In this document: positions 43,603-53,385 of the stretch, piece after piece
Position numbering within the stretch: position 1 is the first letter of the stretch
Layout: each line of letters opens with the position of its first letter
DNA from: UBA4971 sp900019985
GTDB taxonomy: Bacteria > Bacillota > SHA-98 > UBA4971
Length of the DNA: 64,000 bases
Reading direction: 5' to 3'
Assembly: GCA_050949175.1 (NCBI GenBank)
Contig: JBMNFG010000009.1
Span: 558,001-622,000, forward strand
Made by a program: the position numbers and the translations under genes
Notes under the pieces: generated by a model
Seen by the model: the letters and a program-made list of their open reading frames with translations, nothing else
Told to the model about the DNA's origin: nothing
Databases searched by the model: none

Positions 43603-44619
43603 TTGACGTACAAAGGCGTAATGGTGCTAGGTGAACAAAGAGACGGAGTGCTTCACCCTGTTACATTTGAGTTGCTTGCGAGAGGACGTGAACTCTCTGA
43701 CAAGCTGGGAGAGGCCCTTTCCTGTGTGGTTCTGGGATGCGGAATGGAGCGGTTTGCGGAAGAGATAATTCAAAGAGGTGCTGACATCGTTTACATCGTG
43801 GACAACCCTATGCTCAGGCGCTTTCTGCCTCGTCCTTACTCAACAGTCTTAGCCAGGCTCATGAAGGAGGTAAAGCCTGAGATCGTCCTGGCTGCAGCAA
43901 CTACACAAGGGCGCACTATACTGCCGGTTGTTGCTGCAAAACTCAACACGGGGCTGACAGCGGATTGCACAGGGCTTGACATAGATCCTGTAGACAGGAC
44001 CCTCCTTCAGACAAGGCCTGCTATCGGCGGTAACGTGATGGCTACTATAAAAACACCTGTAGCAAGGCCGCAAATGGCTACAGTAAGGCCAAAGTCACAA
44101 AAGCCGCTGCCTCCCGATAAAACCAGATGCGGCCAGGTCGTATTGAAAACCTATGAGTCCGGCATCTTCGAAACCTGTGAAGAACTTGTTGATGTAGTGA
44201 AAGACAGAACTCAAGATGTAAACGTCCAAGATGCGGACATCGTCGTTTCAGGTGGCAAAGGCCTAAAGAGCAGAGACAATTTCCGTATGGTAGAGGAACT
44301 TGCCGAGCTCTTGGGGGCGGCAGTAGGAGCGACAAGGGATGTTGTGGATCTCGGCTGGGTTTCATATCCTCACCAGATAGGACTCAGCGGAAGAACGGTA
44401 TCTCCCAAGCTTTACGTAGCCATAGGCATCTCCGGTTCAGTGCAGCACCTTGCAGGTATGCAGACATCTGAGACTGTTGTTGCAATAAACAAAGACCGTG
44501 ATGCCCAGATTTTCAAAGTTGCTGACTTCGGTATTATCGGAGATTTATTCGAGGTCGTTCCTGAACTAATCAGCAAGCTTAAAGAGAGAAGTAACACGAA
44601 AGCGGGAAGGGAGGGTTAA
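43603..44619 (+). CDS. etfA: Electron transfer flavoprotein alpha subunit (LctC-like)
   Basis: A 338-residue ETF alpha subunit with an N-terminal nucleotide-fold domain and the C-terminal FAD-binding domain (VSGGKGLKSRDNFRMVEELA, ATRDVVDLGWVSYPHQIGLS, SGRTVSPKLYVAIGISGSVQH, INKDRDAQIFKVADFGI). It lacks the N-terminal ferredoxin-like domain found in some LctC proteins. TTG 43603 is spaced well after AGCGGGTG; GTG 43594 is an alternative. The lactate-dehydrogenase-like gene follows five bases later. Confidence 0.93.
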   Translation: MTYKGVMVLGEQRDGVLHPVTFELLARGRELSDKLGEALSCVVLGCGMERFAEEIIQRGADIVYIVDNPMLRRFLPRPYSTVLARLMKEVKPEIVLAAATTQGRTILPVVAAKLNTGLTADCTGLDIDPVDRTLLQTRPAIGGNVMATIKTPVARPQMATVRPKSQKPLPPDKTRCGQVVLKTYESGIFETCEELVDVVKDRTQDVNVQDADIVVSGGKGLKSRDNFRMVEELAELLGAAVGATRDVVDLGWVSYPHQIGLSGRTVSPKLYVAIGISGSVQHLAGMQTSETVVAINKDRDAQIFKVADFGIIGDLFEVVPELISKLKERSNTKAGREG

Positions 44620-44624
44620 GGCCG

Positions 44625-46049
44625 ATGTCAACGTACAACCGGATCACAGATGAGATCATACAAGAGCTGAGAGAAATCGTAGGGCCTTCCCATGTGGTGA
44701 CTGATACAGAGAAAATGCTTCCGTATGCCCATGATGAAGTGTCTGAAGAGGCATACGTCAAAATGCCTGAAGTTGTAGTGAAGCCCGGGACGAAAGAAGA
44801 GATCGCATCCATCATGAAGCTGGCCAACAGGGAGATGATCCCTGTTACACCGCGGGGTGCAGGGACAGGATTATCCGCAGGGTGTGTCCCTGTATTCGGA
44901 GGGATAGTCCTTTCACTTGAGAGGTTTAGCCGGGTCCTCGAGTTAGATACACAAAACCTTTTCATGGTTGTAGAGCCCGGAGTCACCACCGGAGAGGTCC
45001 AGAGGCGGGCGGAAGATGCAGGCTTGTTTTATGCAGGTGACCCCTGTAGTGCAGAAAGCTCTCACATAGGCGGCAACATCGCTGAGAACGCAGGCGGTAA
45101 CAGGGCTGTCAAGTACGGCACGACTTCCAGATATGTATACGGGCTTGAAGTCGTCCTTCCCGGCGGCGAGATTATGACCCTTGGTGGCAAGTGCGTAAAA
45201 GACGTCACAGGGTACGACTTGATTCACCTGATTGTCGGTTCTGAAGGGACCCTTGGAGTAGTAACGAAGATTTGGCTCAAACTCCTCCCCTTGCCGAAGT
45301 TCAGGGCAGACCTACTGGTGCCGTTTGCCACGATGCAAGAGGCAATAGAAGTAGTTCCGAAGGTTATGACTATGGGCGGGATTGTCCCGACGTCAGTGGA
45401 ATTCATGGACAGTATGTCAATAAAAGCTGCTGAGCTCTATCTAAACCAGGTCCTTCCCCACAGCGATGCAGGTGCGTACATCATCATTGAAATCGAAGGC
45501 AGTTCCGAATCTCAGGTGGAAGAGGACTACGAAACCATAGGGAAGCTGTGCCTGGAAAACGGCGGGATAGAGGTATACGTGGCTGACAACCTGTCTACCC
45601 AGGAACGCATATGGAAGGCAAGAAAATGTGTGGCGGAAGCACTCCGCGTGGTAAGCCCTGTATATTGTATGGAAGATATCACTGTGCCGACAAGCGAGAT
45701 TCCGGAAATGCTTAAGGAGATAACGGCTATTTCAGAAAAGTACGGTGTGAAGATACCGTGTTTCGGCCATGCAGGCGACGGCAATATCCATGCAACACTG
45801 CTTAAGGAAGACATGGATGACGCGACATGGGAGGATGTCAAGGAGAAGGTCTTAGAGGAGATGTATGCTGCCACGTATAAACTGGGCGGCAACCTGTCAG
45901 GCGAACACGGAATCGGGGCAAAGAGGCTCCATTTCATGGAGAAGTTCATGGACCCGGTGGCTGTCGATGTCATGAGAAGCATCAAGCGGGCTCTCGATCC
46001 AAACCTCATTCTGAACCCGGGCAAGATTTTCAGCCTGCAGCCGAAATGA
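44625..46049 (+). CDS. FAD-linked 2-hydroxy-acid (lactate/glycolate) dehydrogenase, GlcD/LctD-like
   Basis: A 474-residue FAD-linked oxidase. The FAD-binding domain of the PCMH type is visible (TPRGAGTGLSAGCVPVFGGIVL, VEPGVTTGEVQRRAEDAGLF, GGNIAENAGGNRAVKYGTT), as is the C-terminal substrate domain (PCFGHAGDGNIHATLLKED, LSGEHGIGAKRLHFME). With etfB and etfA it would form an LDH-ETF complex for lactate oxidation. Glycolate is the main alternative substrate. ATG 44625 follows GGAGGG. Confidence 0.92.
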   Translation: MSTYNRITDEIIQELREIVGPSHVVTDTEKMLPYAHDEVSEEAYVKMPEVVVKPGTKEEIASIMKLANREMIPVTPRGAGTGLSAGCVPVFGGIVLSLERFSRVLELDTQNLFMVVEPGVTTGEVQRRAEDAGLFYAGDPCSAESSHIGGNIAENAGGNRAVKYGTTSRYVYGLEVVLPGGEIMTLGGKCVKDVTGYDLIHLIVGSEGTLGVVTKIWLKLLPLPKFRADLLVPFATMQEAIEVVPKVMTMGGIVPTSVEFMDSMSIKAAELYLNQVLPHSDAGAYIIIEIEGSSESQVEEDYETIGKLCLENGGIEVYVADNLSTQERIWKARKCVAEALRVVSPVYCMEDITVPTSEIPEMLKEITAISEKYGVKIPCFGHAGDGNIHATLLKEDMDDATWEDVKEKVLEEMYAATYKLGGNLSGEHGIGAKRLHFMEKFMDPVAVDVMRSIKRALDPNLILNPGKIFSLQPK

Positions 46050-46055
46050 GGTTGT

Positions 46056-46084
46056 TTGCAACCGGTATAGGTGTTTGGTAAACT
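46056..46084 (+). promoter_or_regulatory. Probable sigma-A promoter of miaB-mutS-mutL
   Basis: TTGCAA (46056-46061), 17 bases and TAAACT (46079-46084). It lies just past the end of the dehydrogenase gene, which leaves an untranslated leader of about 80 bases before miaB. A GGTTG/CAACC hairpin overlaps the -35 box. Confidence 0.45.
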
Positions 46085-46169
46085 GATCTTGTCGAGGTAT
46101 AGTGCAAGAGATGCGGATTGTGTCAACCTACTTGTAATGTAAATAATTTGGGCTTACGGAGACGAGACT

Positions 46170-47504
46170 ATGCGGAAATACCATATCCACACTTTTGGAT
46201 GCCAGATGAACGAGCATGATTCGGAAATCATCGCAGGAATACTGGAGGAGCGTGGATTTCAAGCCACAGATTCTCCGGACGATGCAGACCTGATAATTTT
46301 CAACACCTGTTGCGTAAGGGAAAACCCTGAGCGAAAGGTATACGGAAGGCTTGGGGATCTGAAGAAAAGGAAGATGGCAAATCCCGATTTGATAATCGGG
46401 GTAGCAGGTTGCATGGTACAGCAGCCCGGAGAAGTGGAGCGGATAACAAAGCGCTTTCCCCATGTGGACCTTGTCATCGGTACAATGAACATCCACGAAC
46501 TGCCTGACCTTCTCGACCAGGTGGAAGCAGGGCACAAGGCTTACCGCATATTGGAGGAAGATCCTGAAGAGGGCGCAGGCGTCATGGAAGGGCTCCCGAT
46601 ACGTCGCGTCCCAGGCGTTTCCGCCTGGGTTTCCATTATCTACGGCTGCAACAACTTCTGCTCATATTGTATAGTCCCGTACGTGCGCGGAAGGGAGAGG
46701 AGCCGCGAGTTCCAGGATATTGTCAATGAGGTCAAAAGGCTGGGGCAGGAGGGATTCAAGGAAGTCGTTCTCCTCGGCCAAAATGTCAACTCCTACGGGC
46801 ACGATCTCCAAGACGGACGCGATTTTGCTGATCTCCTCCGTGCTGTGGACAAGACACCCGGGATCGCCAGGATACGCTATATGACAAGCCATCCCAGGGA
46901 TTTCACGGACAAACTGATTGAGACGATAGCCTCATCAGAGACTGTTTGCGAGCATTTTCACTTACCGCTCCAGGCAGGCTCAAACAAAGTGCTGGCTCGT
47001 ATGAACCGCGGGTACACCCTTGAACACTACATGGATTTAGTGTCGAAGATACGAAAAGCAGTCCCTGAGTGTTCGATTACAACCGACCTGATAGTGGGCT
47101 TTCCCGGTGAAGATGAAGATGACTTTGCAGAGACTATGAGGGCGGTGGAAGAGATCCGGTTCGATTCTGCATTCACATTTGTGTATTCACCACGACGGGG
47201 CACAGCTGCAGCTTCAATGCCCGGCCAGGTGCCTGATGACGTGAAAAGCAGGCGCATCCAAGAACTGATTGATCGACAAAACGAGATTACCCAGGAGATT
47301 AACGACACTCTCCAGGGGAGGACCGTAGAAGTCCTTGTTGAAGGGTTAAGCAAGACAAATCCGTCAATGCTGTCAGGCAGGACTCGCACAAACAAGCTGG
47401 TGGTGTTCCCGCTCTATCCCGGAGTTACTCAAGGGGACCTGATAAACGTCAAGATTACAGAGACCCGTGCTTGGACTCAGATCGGTGAGGTGGTTTCAGT
47501 TTGA
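46170..47504 (+). CDS. miaB: tRNA-2-methylthio-N6-dimethylallyladenosine synthase MiaB
   Basis: A radical SAM methylthiotransferase that adds a methylthio group to i6A37 of tRNA. The 444-residue protein has the N-terminal MTTase domain with conserved cysteines (TFGCQMNEHDSE, NTCCVRENPE, VAGCMVQQPG), the radical SAM cluster site GCNNFCSYCIVPYVRGRERS, and a C-terminal TRAM domain. Its partner enzyme gene miaA is in the same run of genes. The stop codon overlaps the mutS start. Confidence 0.97.
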   Translation: MRKYHIHTFGCQMNEHDSEIIAGILEERGFQATDSPDDADLIIFNTCCVRENPERKVYGRLGDLKKRKMANPDLIIGVAGCMVQQPGEVERITKRFPHVDLVIGTMNIHELPDLLDQVEAGHKAYRILEEDPEEGAGVMEGLPIRRVPGVSAWVSIIYGCNNFCSYCIVPYVRGRERSREFQDIVNEVKRLGQEGFKEVVLLGQNVNSYGHDLQDGRDFADLLRAVDKTPGIARIRYMTSHPRDFTDKLIETIASSETVCEHFHLPLQAGSNKVLARMNRGYTLEHYMDLVSKIRKAVPECSITTDLIVGFPGEDEDDFAETMRAVEEIRFDSAFTFVYSPRRGTAAASMPGQVPDDVKSRRIQELIDRQNEITQEINDTLQGRTVEVLVEGLSKTNPSMLSGRTRTNKLVVFPLYPGVTQGDLINVKITETRAWTQIGEVVSV

Positions 47505-50170
47505 CCACTCCCATGATGAAGCAATATACTACCATCAAATCCCGGTATCCTGACGCGATTTTAATGTTTCGCCTCGGCGATTTCTATGAAATGTTCGGTG
47601 AAGATGCTGAAACAGCTTCGAGAATCCTGGAGATAACCTTGACTTCCAGGGAAGCAGGCCGCGGTAACAGGATACCTATGTGCGGGATTCCTCACCATGC
47701 TGCACATGCATACATAGGCCGATTAATCGAAGCCGGGTACAAAGTCGCCATATGCGAGCAGATGGAACCTCCCCGTCCGGGGCGAAAAGTCGTAAGGCGT
47801 GAAGTCGTCAGAGTTATAACCCCCGGAACCATCCTTGAGCCTGAGTTCCTCGAGGAAAAGAAGAACAATTACCTCATAGCTTTGGCAGCGCAAGGGAAGT
47901 CAGTAGGCCTTGCACTGCTTGATGTATCTACTGGCGAGTTTGCCATTACTGAGGCAAGAGGGGAACAGGCTGAAGAAACAATCCTTGCTGAGATTTCGAG
48001 CCTTAGTGCCAAGGAATGTGTAGTCACACCGAGTATTGCCGGAGATCTCAGCCTTCTTGAAAGGCTCAGATCGCTCTCAGGGCTTACCATGACTTATGTA
48101 GATGACAGGGCACAGCCTGTGATATCAGATCCCGAAGATGAACCTGTCTCTCGAACATCCGGGTCCAAGGCAGCGTTGGCAAAGAAGGCACTTACCGATC
48201 ACTTCGGCTCACTCAGCCTTGAAGCTGCAGGTTGCATGGAATATCCCCTTGGCATGCAAGCTGCAGGGGTTCTTTTGCTGTACGCATCTCACACGCAAAT
48301 GACATCGCTCTCTTACATTACAAAGGTCCGATGCTATTCAATAGGCGACTCCATGGCAATCGACCCGGAAACCCGGCGCAGCCTTGAACTTACAGATACC
48401 ATCAGGCCAACGCAGCGCGGGAAGGAGCATACTCTCTTCAGGGTTATGGACCGCACTGTCACATCAATGGGCGGAAGGCTCCTTAGGAAGTGGATGGATC
48501 ACCCGTCTCGGGACCTTGCCGAGATTAACAGGAGACTCGATGCAGTAGAAGAGCTCGAAGGCGATGTTATAAGGCGCAACGATATCAGGCGGGTTCTCTC
48601 CCGCATCCTGGATCTGGAGAGGCTTGCCGCCCGGATCGGCACAGGCGGGGCAAACGCAAGGGACCTTGTGGCGTTAGCCGAATCCCTCAAAGTCATACCC
48701 GAACTAAAAGGCATTTTAGATGGGACGACTTCCGATGCCTTGAAGGAGCTGGCTTTGGGGCTTCTCGATCTCAGTCAATTGACTGATCTTATAGGTTCTG
48801 CGATTGTCGACGATCCTCCGCATGTCTTGACTGAAGGCGGGATAATCCGTAAAGGATACAACGAAGAACTGGACAAGCTCAGCGATACCAGTCGGCGGAG
48901 CAGAGAGTTTCTGGCATCTCTCGAGGTATCGGAAAAAGAGAAAACAGGCATAAAATCGCTGAAAGTCGGCTACAACCAGGTATTCGGGTACTATTTTGAG
49001 GTTACGCGCCCTAACCTGCATCTTGTTCCGGAGTCCTGGATAAGAAAGCAGACTCTTGCCGGAGCTGAGCGGTTTATCACCCCTGAATTAAAAGAGCACG
49101 AGACTATCATTTTGAAAGCCAAAGAAAGAATGGCTACCCTGGAATATGAGCTGTTTTCAGAAGTAAGGGACAAAGTTGCGTGCGAGATTCCCAAGATTCA
49201 GCAGGTAGCAGAGGCTGTAGCTGAACTCGACGTATTTGCATCCTTTGCTGAGTCTGCAAATTTATACGGATACGTCCGTCCGGATCTTGACGAAGGTTTC
49301 GACCTTGACATAACCGGGGCACGTCACCCTGTGGTAGAACAGTCTCTTCCTCAAGGTGTGTTCATCCCCAACGATATCAGGCTGGATTCTGAGTCATGCC
49401 AGGTAATGGTCCTTACCGGTCCCAATATGTCCGGCAAGAGCACACTTGGGAAGACTGCGCTTCTCATTACTCTAATGGCGCATATGGGGAGCTTTGTTCC
49501 TGCCACATCCGCAAGGATTCCGCTGACTGACAGGATCGCGGTGCGCGCAGGCTCATCTGAAGAGATAGCTGAAGGTAAGTCCACATTCTTGGTGGAGCTT
49601 CTTCAGACGTCAATTATAATTTCTCAAGCCACGGAAAGGACCTTGATATTCATTGACGAGCTCGGCCGTGGAACCAGCACTTACGATGGAATGGCAATAG
49701 CTCAGGCCGTAATTGAGTACATACACGATAAAATCGGGGCGAAGACTATCTTTACAACCCATTTCCACGAACTTGCTGCACTTGAAGATAAGCTGGACAG
49801 GGTCAAGAATTTCCGTATAGAAGCTGAAGAGCGCGGAGGAGAGGTGGTATTCCTCTACAAGCTGAGTCCGGGAGGATGCGACAGAAGCTACGGCATTAAC
49901 GTGGCAAAGATGGCAGGGATGCCTCGAGACCTAATAAGGAGGGCAAATGCCATTTTAACAGAACTTGAGAGGCGAAGCCCTTCCCGGCCGCAACAAATGA
50001 GCCTCCTTGCCGTCCTTATGGACGGTCAAGGCACTCTATCTCCGCCTTCTGATCACGACGGTATTATAGAAGAGATAAAGAAAATGGACATTGATTCCAT
50101 GACACCCCTGGAAGCCCTTACGCGTCTTTCAGACTTGAAATCGAAGATTGAAGGGAAAGAGAACCTGTGA
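47501..50170 (+). CDS. mutS: DNA mismatch repair protein MutS
   Basis: Recognises mismatched base pairs. The 889-residue protein has the mismatch-binding FxE region (RLGDFYEMFGEDAE), a long lever/clamp domain, and the ABC-type ATPase with P-loop GPNMSGKST and Walker B IFIDELGRGTSTYDGMA, shown here as FIDELGRGTSTYDG. The classic P-loop GPNMAGKST has Ser in place of Ala, with TLGKTALL in place of the usual YMRQ. TTG 47501 overlaps miaB; ATG 47513 is possible. Confidence 0.97.
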   Translation: MTTPMMKQYTTIKSRYPDAILMFRLGDFYEMFGEDAETASRILEITLTSREAGRGNRIPMCGIPHHAAHAYIGRLIEAGYKVAICEQMEPPRPGRKVVRREVVRVITPGTILEPEFLEEKKNNYLIALAAQGKSVGLALLDVSTGEFAITEARGEQAEETILAEISSLSAKECVVTPSIAGDLSLLERLRSLSGLTMTYVDDRAQPVISDPEDEPVSRTSGSKAALAKKALTDHFGSLSLEAAGCMEYPLGMQAAGVLLLYASHTQMTSLSYITKVRCYSIGDSMAIDPETRRSLELTDTIRPTQRGKEHTLFRVMDRTVTSMGGRLLRKWMDHPSRDLAEINRRLDAVEELEGDVIRRNDIRRVLSRILDLERLAARIGTGGANARDLVALAESLKVIPELKGILDGTTSDALKELALGLLDLSQLTDLIGSAIVDDPPHVLTEGGIIRKGYNEELDKLSDTSRRSREFLASLEVSEKEKTGIKSLKVGYNQVFGYYFEVTRPNLHLVPESWIRKQTLAGAERFITPELKEHETIILKAKERMATLEYELFSEVRDKVACEIPKIQQVAEAVAELDVFASFAESANLYGYVRPDLDEGFDLDITGARHPVVEQSLPQGVFIPNDIRLDSESCQVMVLTGPNMSGKSTLGKTALLITLMAHMGSFVPATSARIPLTDRIAVRAGSSEEIAEGKSTFLVELLQTSIIISQATERTLIFIDELGRGTSTYDGMAIAQAVIEYIHDKIGAKTIFTTHFHELAALEDKLDRVKNFRIEAEERGGEVVFLYKLSPGGCDRSYGINVAKMAGMPRDLIRRANAILTELERRSPSRPQQMSLLAVLMDGQGTLSPPSDHDGIIEEIKKMDIDSMTPLEALTRLSDLKSKIEGKENL

Positions 50171-51951
50171 ATCCGGAGAGGGAAATAGTAATCCTTGATG
50201 AGGACACTATTAATAGGATTGCAGCCGGCGAAGTTGTGGAGCGGCCAGCATCAGTAGTGAAGGAACTGATAGAGAACGCCATTGATGCAGGGGCGACTGA
50301 GATTGTCGTCGAGACAGAGGGACCGCCCGGAACGTTCATTAAGGTGTCTGACAATGGGAGAGGCATGAGCCGGAGTGATGTGCGCCTTGCTTTTATGCGC
50401 CATGCTACAAGCAAGATAAGGACGGCTGATGACATCAGAACCGTGCTGACCATGGGGTTTCGCGGGGAAGCCCTTCCCAGCATAGCTGCGGTGTCCCGGA
50501 TAGAGGTTATCACCTGCCGCAAAGAGGATCCCATTGGAACGAGAGTCATATTCCAAGGAGGCGCTGAGGTTTCTGAAGAGGACTACCCCAGGCAGGTCGG
50601 ATCAACTCTCATATGCAAAGACTTATTCTACAATACACCTGCCAGGCGCAAGTTTCAGCGAAGCCCGTCCACAGAGGCTGCATATATCCGCGACGAAGTG
50701 GTAAAGTCGGCCTTGGCGCAACCTGATATTCGATTCCGCCTTGTATGCGACGGAAAGGTCGTGTTCGTCTCCCAGGGCCAAGGGGACAAACGTAATACCA
50801 TTGCTTCAGTTTACGGTACAGAGATTGTCAAAGGCTTATTACCTATTGCCTCAGGCGCCGGAGACACCTATATTGAAGGTTTCATTACTCCTCCTGATGT
50901 CTCAAGGGCAAGACGCGATATGCAACACGTATTTGTCAACTCCAGGCCTTGTGTTGTCCCGGCCCTTGCAAGGACTGTTGAGAATGTCTACGGAACCAGG
51001 CTGCCGCAACGCCGCTATCCTGCAATCTTCCTGTGGGTTCAGACTGATCCTGCATCTATTGATGTAAACGTCCATCCTGCAAAAAGGGAAGTAAGGTTCT
51101 CCAAGAACCACGATGTTTTCCGTCTGGTAGCACAGGCTGTTTCATCTGCGCTGAGGTCGCACGGAGTTGAGCCGGGCATCAAGTGGAGGATAGATCCGGG
51201 TGGCATCAGTCCTGAGTATACACAGGGTATCCCAGGCTTAGATGCGGGCGCAGGCGAAGGCTTACTAGCCGGTACAGGCAGGACAGAAGACTCGCACATC
51301 TATTACTCTGCAAATTGCCACAGTGAGGCAGCCCGCGGACAGTTCAGGCCCATCGGGATATTCAAGGACACATATATTCTGGCTGAAGACGAAGAAAGCG
51401 AAGATCTGGTGATTATTGACCAGCATGCTGCCCATGAGCGGATAATATACGAAGAGGCCTTACGTGCGTTGCTTGACGGGGCAAGTATCAATGTGCAGAC
51501 TCTTATTCCGCAGCTTTTGGAATTACCGGCGGGTGTTGTTTCGGAAGTCGTGCCGTACCTTTCCGAGCTTAGGAGGATAGGTATTATCCTCGAGGAATTC
51601 GGTTCATCGTTTTTGCTTTTGAGGGGTGTGCCTTCTGCATTAACCGAGTTCTCAGGCACGGATCCAATGGGCGCCGTCTCCTCTGCCATCGAGCTGTTTG
51701 CAGATGAGATATCTTCCGGCATGGATGACGAAAGCGCAGGACAGCGCATTACTGACCTGTTGAGCCGTGTAGCGGCTGAGCTTGCATGCAAGGCTGTAGT
51801 CAAAGCCCGCGACCGGTTAGAGCCTGAGGAAGTCGCGAGGCTCCTTTCTGATCTGGCATCTTGTCGAGATCCTTACTCCTGCCCCCACGGACGCCCGACT
51901 CTCCTTAGGATAAGCATGGATGAACTGGAGCGGACTTTTCGGAGAAAATAA
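50167..51951 (+). CDS. mutL: DNA mismatch repair protein MutL
   Basis: Couples MutS to strand removal. The 594-residue protein has the GHKL ATPase domain (INRIAAGEVVERPASVVKEL, ENAIDAGAT, GRGMSRSDV, TMGFRGEALPSIAAVS) and a C-terminal endonuclease domain with the metal site DQHAAHERIIYEE and CPHGRPT. The endonuclease motif fits bacteria without MutH. It overlaps mutS by four bases. Confidence 0.97.
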   Translation: MNPEREIVILDEDTINRIAAGEVVERPASVVKELIENAIDAGATEIVVETEGPPGTFIKVSDNGRGMSRSDVRLAFMRHATSKIRTADDIRTVLTMGFRGEALPSIAAVSRIEVITCRKEDPIGTRVIFQGGAEVSEEDYPRQVGSTLICKDLFYNTPARRKFQRSPSTEAAYIRDEVVKSALAQPDIRFRLVCDGKVVFVSQGQGDKRNTIASVYGTEIVKGLLPIASGAGDTYIEGFITPPDVSRARRDMQHVFVNSRPCVVPALARTVENVYGTRLPQRRYPAIFLWVQTDPASIDVNVHPAKREVRFSKNHDVFRLVAQAVSSALRSHGVEPGIKWRIDPGGISPEYTQGIPGLDAGAGEGLLAGTGRTEDSHIYYSANCHSEAARGQFRPIGIFKDTYILAEDEESEDLVIIDQHAAHERIIYEEALRALLDGASINVQTLIPQLLELPAGVVSEVVPYLSELRRIGIILEEFGSSFLLLRGVPSALTEFSGTDPMGAVSSAIELFADEISSGMDDESAGQRITDLLSRVAAELACKAVVKARDRLEPEEVARLLSDLASCRDPYSCPHGRPTLLRISMDELERTFRRK

Positions 51952-52005
51952 TCGTACAAGCGGACAGGAAGGGAACATCTTACACTGAAGGATGTGTGAT
52001 ACGTT

Positions 52006-52962
52006 GTGAGTGCGCCTGATTGGCTTGTAGTGATTACAGGCCCTACTGCAGTGGGGAAGACTGAGATATCTATAGGTGTTGCAAAGGCACTTGACGGCGA
52101 GATAGTGTCCTGCGACTCTATGCAGGTATATAAGTACATGGACATCGGTACTGCAAAAGCCGGTAGCGAAGAGCAGAGGATGGTGCCACATCACCTTATC
52201 GATGTTGTGACTCCTGATGAAGATTTCAATGTCGCAAGATTTCAAGAACTGGCTGAAACCGCCATCTCAGATATTGCGTCCCGAGGCAAAACCCCGATCC
52301 TTGTGGGTGGGACAGGCCTTTACATCAAGGCAGTGGTCGATGGATTCCTGTTTCCCTGGGAAGGTGCATCACCTGAGATCAGAGGGTCTCTTGAACTGGA
52401 GGCTAAAGAGAAAGGAAATGAAGCACTCTATGCCAGACTTGAACAGGTAGATCCCGCTGCTGCCAAAAAGATACACCTTAACGACACAAGACGGATTATC
52501 CGCGCGCTTGAGGTTTATCTTACTACAGGCCGTCCTATTTCAGAACTGTGGCGAGAAGGGAAAAGAAGAAAGAGAGCCCGTCTTGACAGGCTGGTCATGA
52601 TAGGTTTGGTTCGAAAAAGGGAGGAACTCTACAAGAGGATAGATGCCAGATGTGACAAAATGATGGAACTCGGCCTTGTCAAGGAGACGAAAAGGCTCCT
52701 GGAACAGGGTTACAGCAGGACATTAACTTCCGGACAAGCCCTGGGATATAAAGAAATCGTAGGGCATCTGAACGGGGAATACTCCCTTGAAGAAGCAGTG
52801 GACCTTATCAAGAGAAACACAAGGAGATACGCCAAACGGCAGCTGATTTGGTTCAGGGCTGACCCGCGCGTGCAGTGGTTGGATGTAGGTGTGTTTGATT
52901 CGGCTCACGAGGCCTCAAAATGTATTCTTGCATTGGTCAAAGGAAAAATGGCTGCAATGTAG
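52006..52962 (+). CDS. miaA: tRNA dimethylallyltransferase MiaA
   Basis: Adds a dimethylallyl group to A37 of tRNAs that read UNN codons, making the substrate for MiaB. The 318-residue protein has the P-loop GPTAVGKTE, the substrate motif CDSMQVYKYMDIGTAK, and GGTGLYIKAV. It therefore uses DMAPP, linking it to isoprenoid genes elsewhere in the window. A GTG start is used. The miaA-hfq order is shared with many bacteria. Confidence 0.96.
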   Translation: MSAPDWLVVITGPTAVGKTEISIGVAKALDGEIVSCDSMQVYKYMDIGTAKAGSEEQRMVPHHLIDVVTPDEDFNVARFQELAETAISDIASRGKTPILVGGTGLYIKAVVDGFLFPWEGASPEIRGSLELEAKEKGNEALYARLEQVDPAAAKKIHLNDTRRIIRALEVYLTTGRPISELWREGKRRKRARLDRLVMIGLVRKREELYKRIDARCDKMMELGLVKETKRLLEQGYSRTLTSGQALGYKEIVGHLNGEYSLEEAVDLIKRNTRRYAKRQLIWFRADPRVQWLDVGVFDSAHEASKCILALVKGKMAAM

Positions 52963-52996
52963 AAAGCAAAAACTGATTCGGTATCTGCAAGGAGCG

Positions 52997-53035
52997 ATGG
53001 TTGAGGAAAACATCCTGAAAAAGCTGCAGAAATAG
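52997..53035 (+). CDS. Possible 12-codon leader peptide ahead of hfq
   Basis: An ATG at 52997, directly preceded by AAGGAG, opens a 12-residue frame MVEENILKKLQK that stops at TAG 53033-53035. The stop overlaps the hfq Shine-Dalgarno sequence. It could couple or regulate hfq translation. The spacing from AAGGAG to ATG is short (two bases), so expression is uncertain. Confidence 0.3.
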   Translation: MVEENILKKLQK

Positions 53036-53053
53036 GAGGAGGCCCCGATCGCC

Positions 53054-53302
53054 GTGAATAAACAGGCACAAAACCTTCAAGACAGATTCCTCGGTCTCAT
53101 TCGTTCACAAGGTATTCCCGTAACAATTTATTTGCTCAATGGGTATCAGATTAAAGGTCAGATCATAGGATTCGATAGTTTCACATTAATGGTAAGTGAC
53201 GGCACAAAGCAGGACCTCATTTATAAACATGCCATCTCCACGATAACCCCGACACGCCCTGTGAATTTCACACCTATCGAAGAAAAAAGCGAAAACCCCT
53301 AA
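53054..53302 (+). CDS. hfq: RNA chaperone Hfq
   Basis: Hfq is a hexameric Sm-like RNA-binding protein. The 82-residue product carries Sm1 (VTIYLLNGYQIKGQIIGFDS) and Sm2 with the diagnostic YKHAISTI. AGGAGGAGG lies 11 bases before the GTG start. Length is typical for Firmicutes. It directly follows miaA, the common order. Confidence 0.96.
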   Translation: MNKQAQNLQDRFLGLIRSQGIPVTIYLLNGYQIKGQIIGFDSFTLMVSDGTKQDLIYKHAISTITPTRPVNFTPIEEKSENP

Positions 53303-53385
53303 CAAAAACAACTCTTCCTTGAAAGGCCCGGCCTAACCATCGGTTCGCCCTGGGATAAGGCTTGCCATAGGAGGCAATAATAGCT

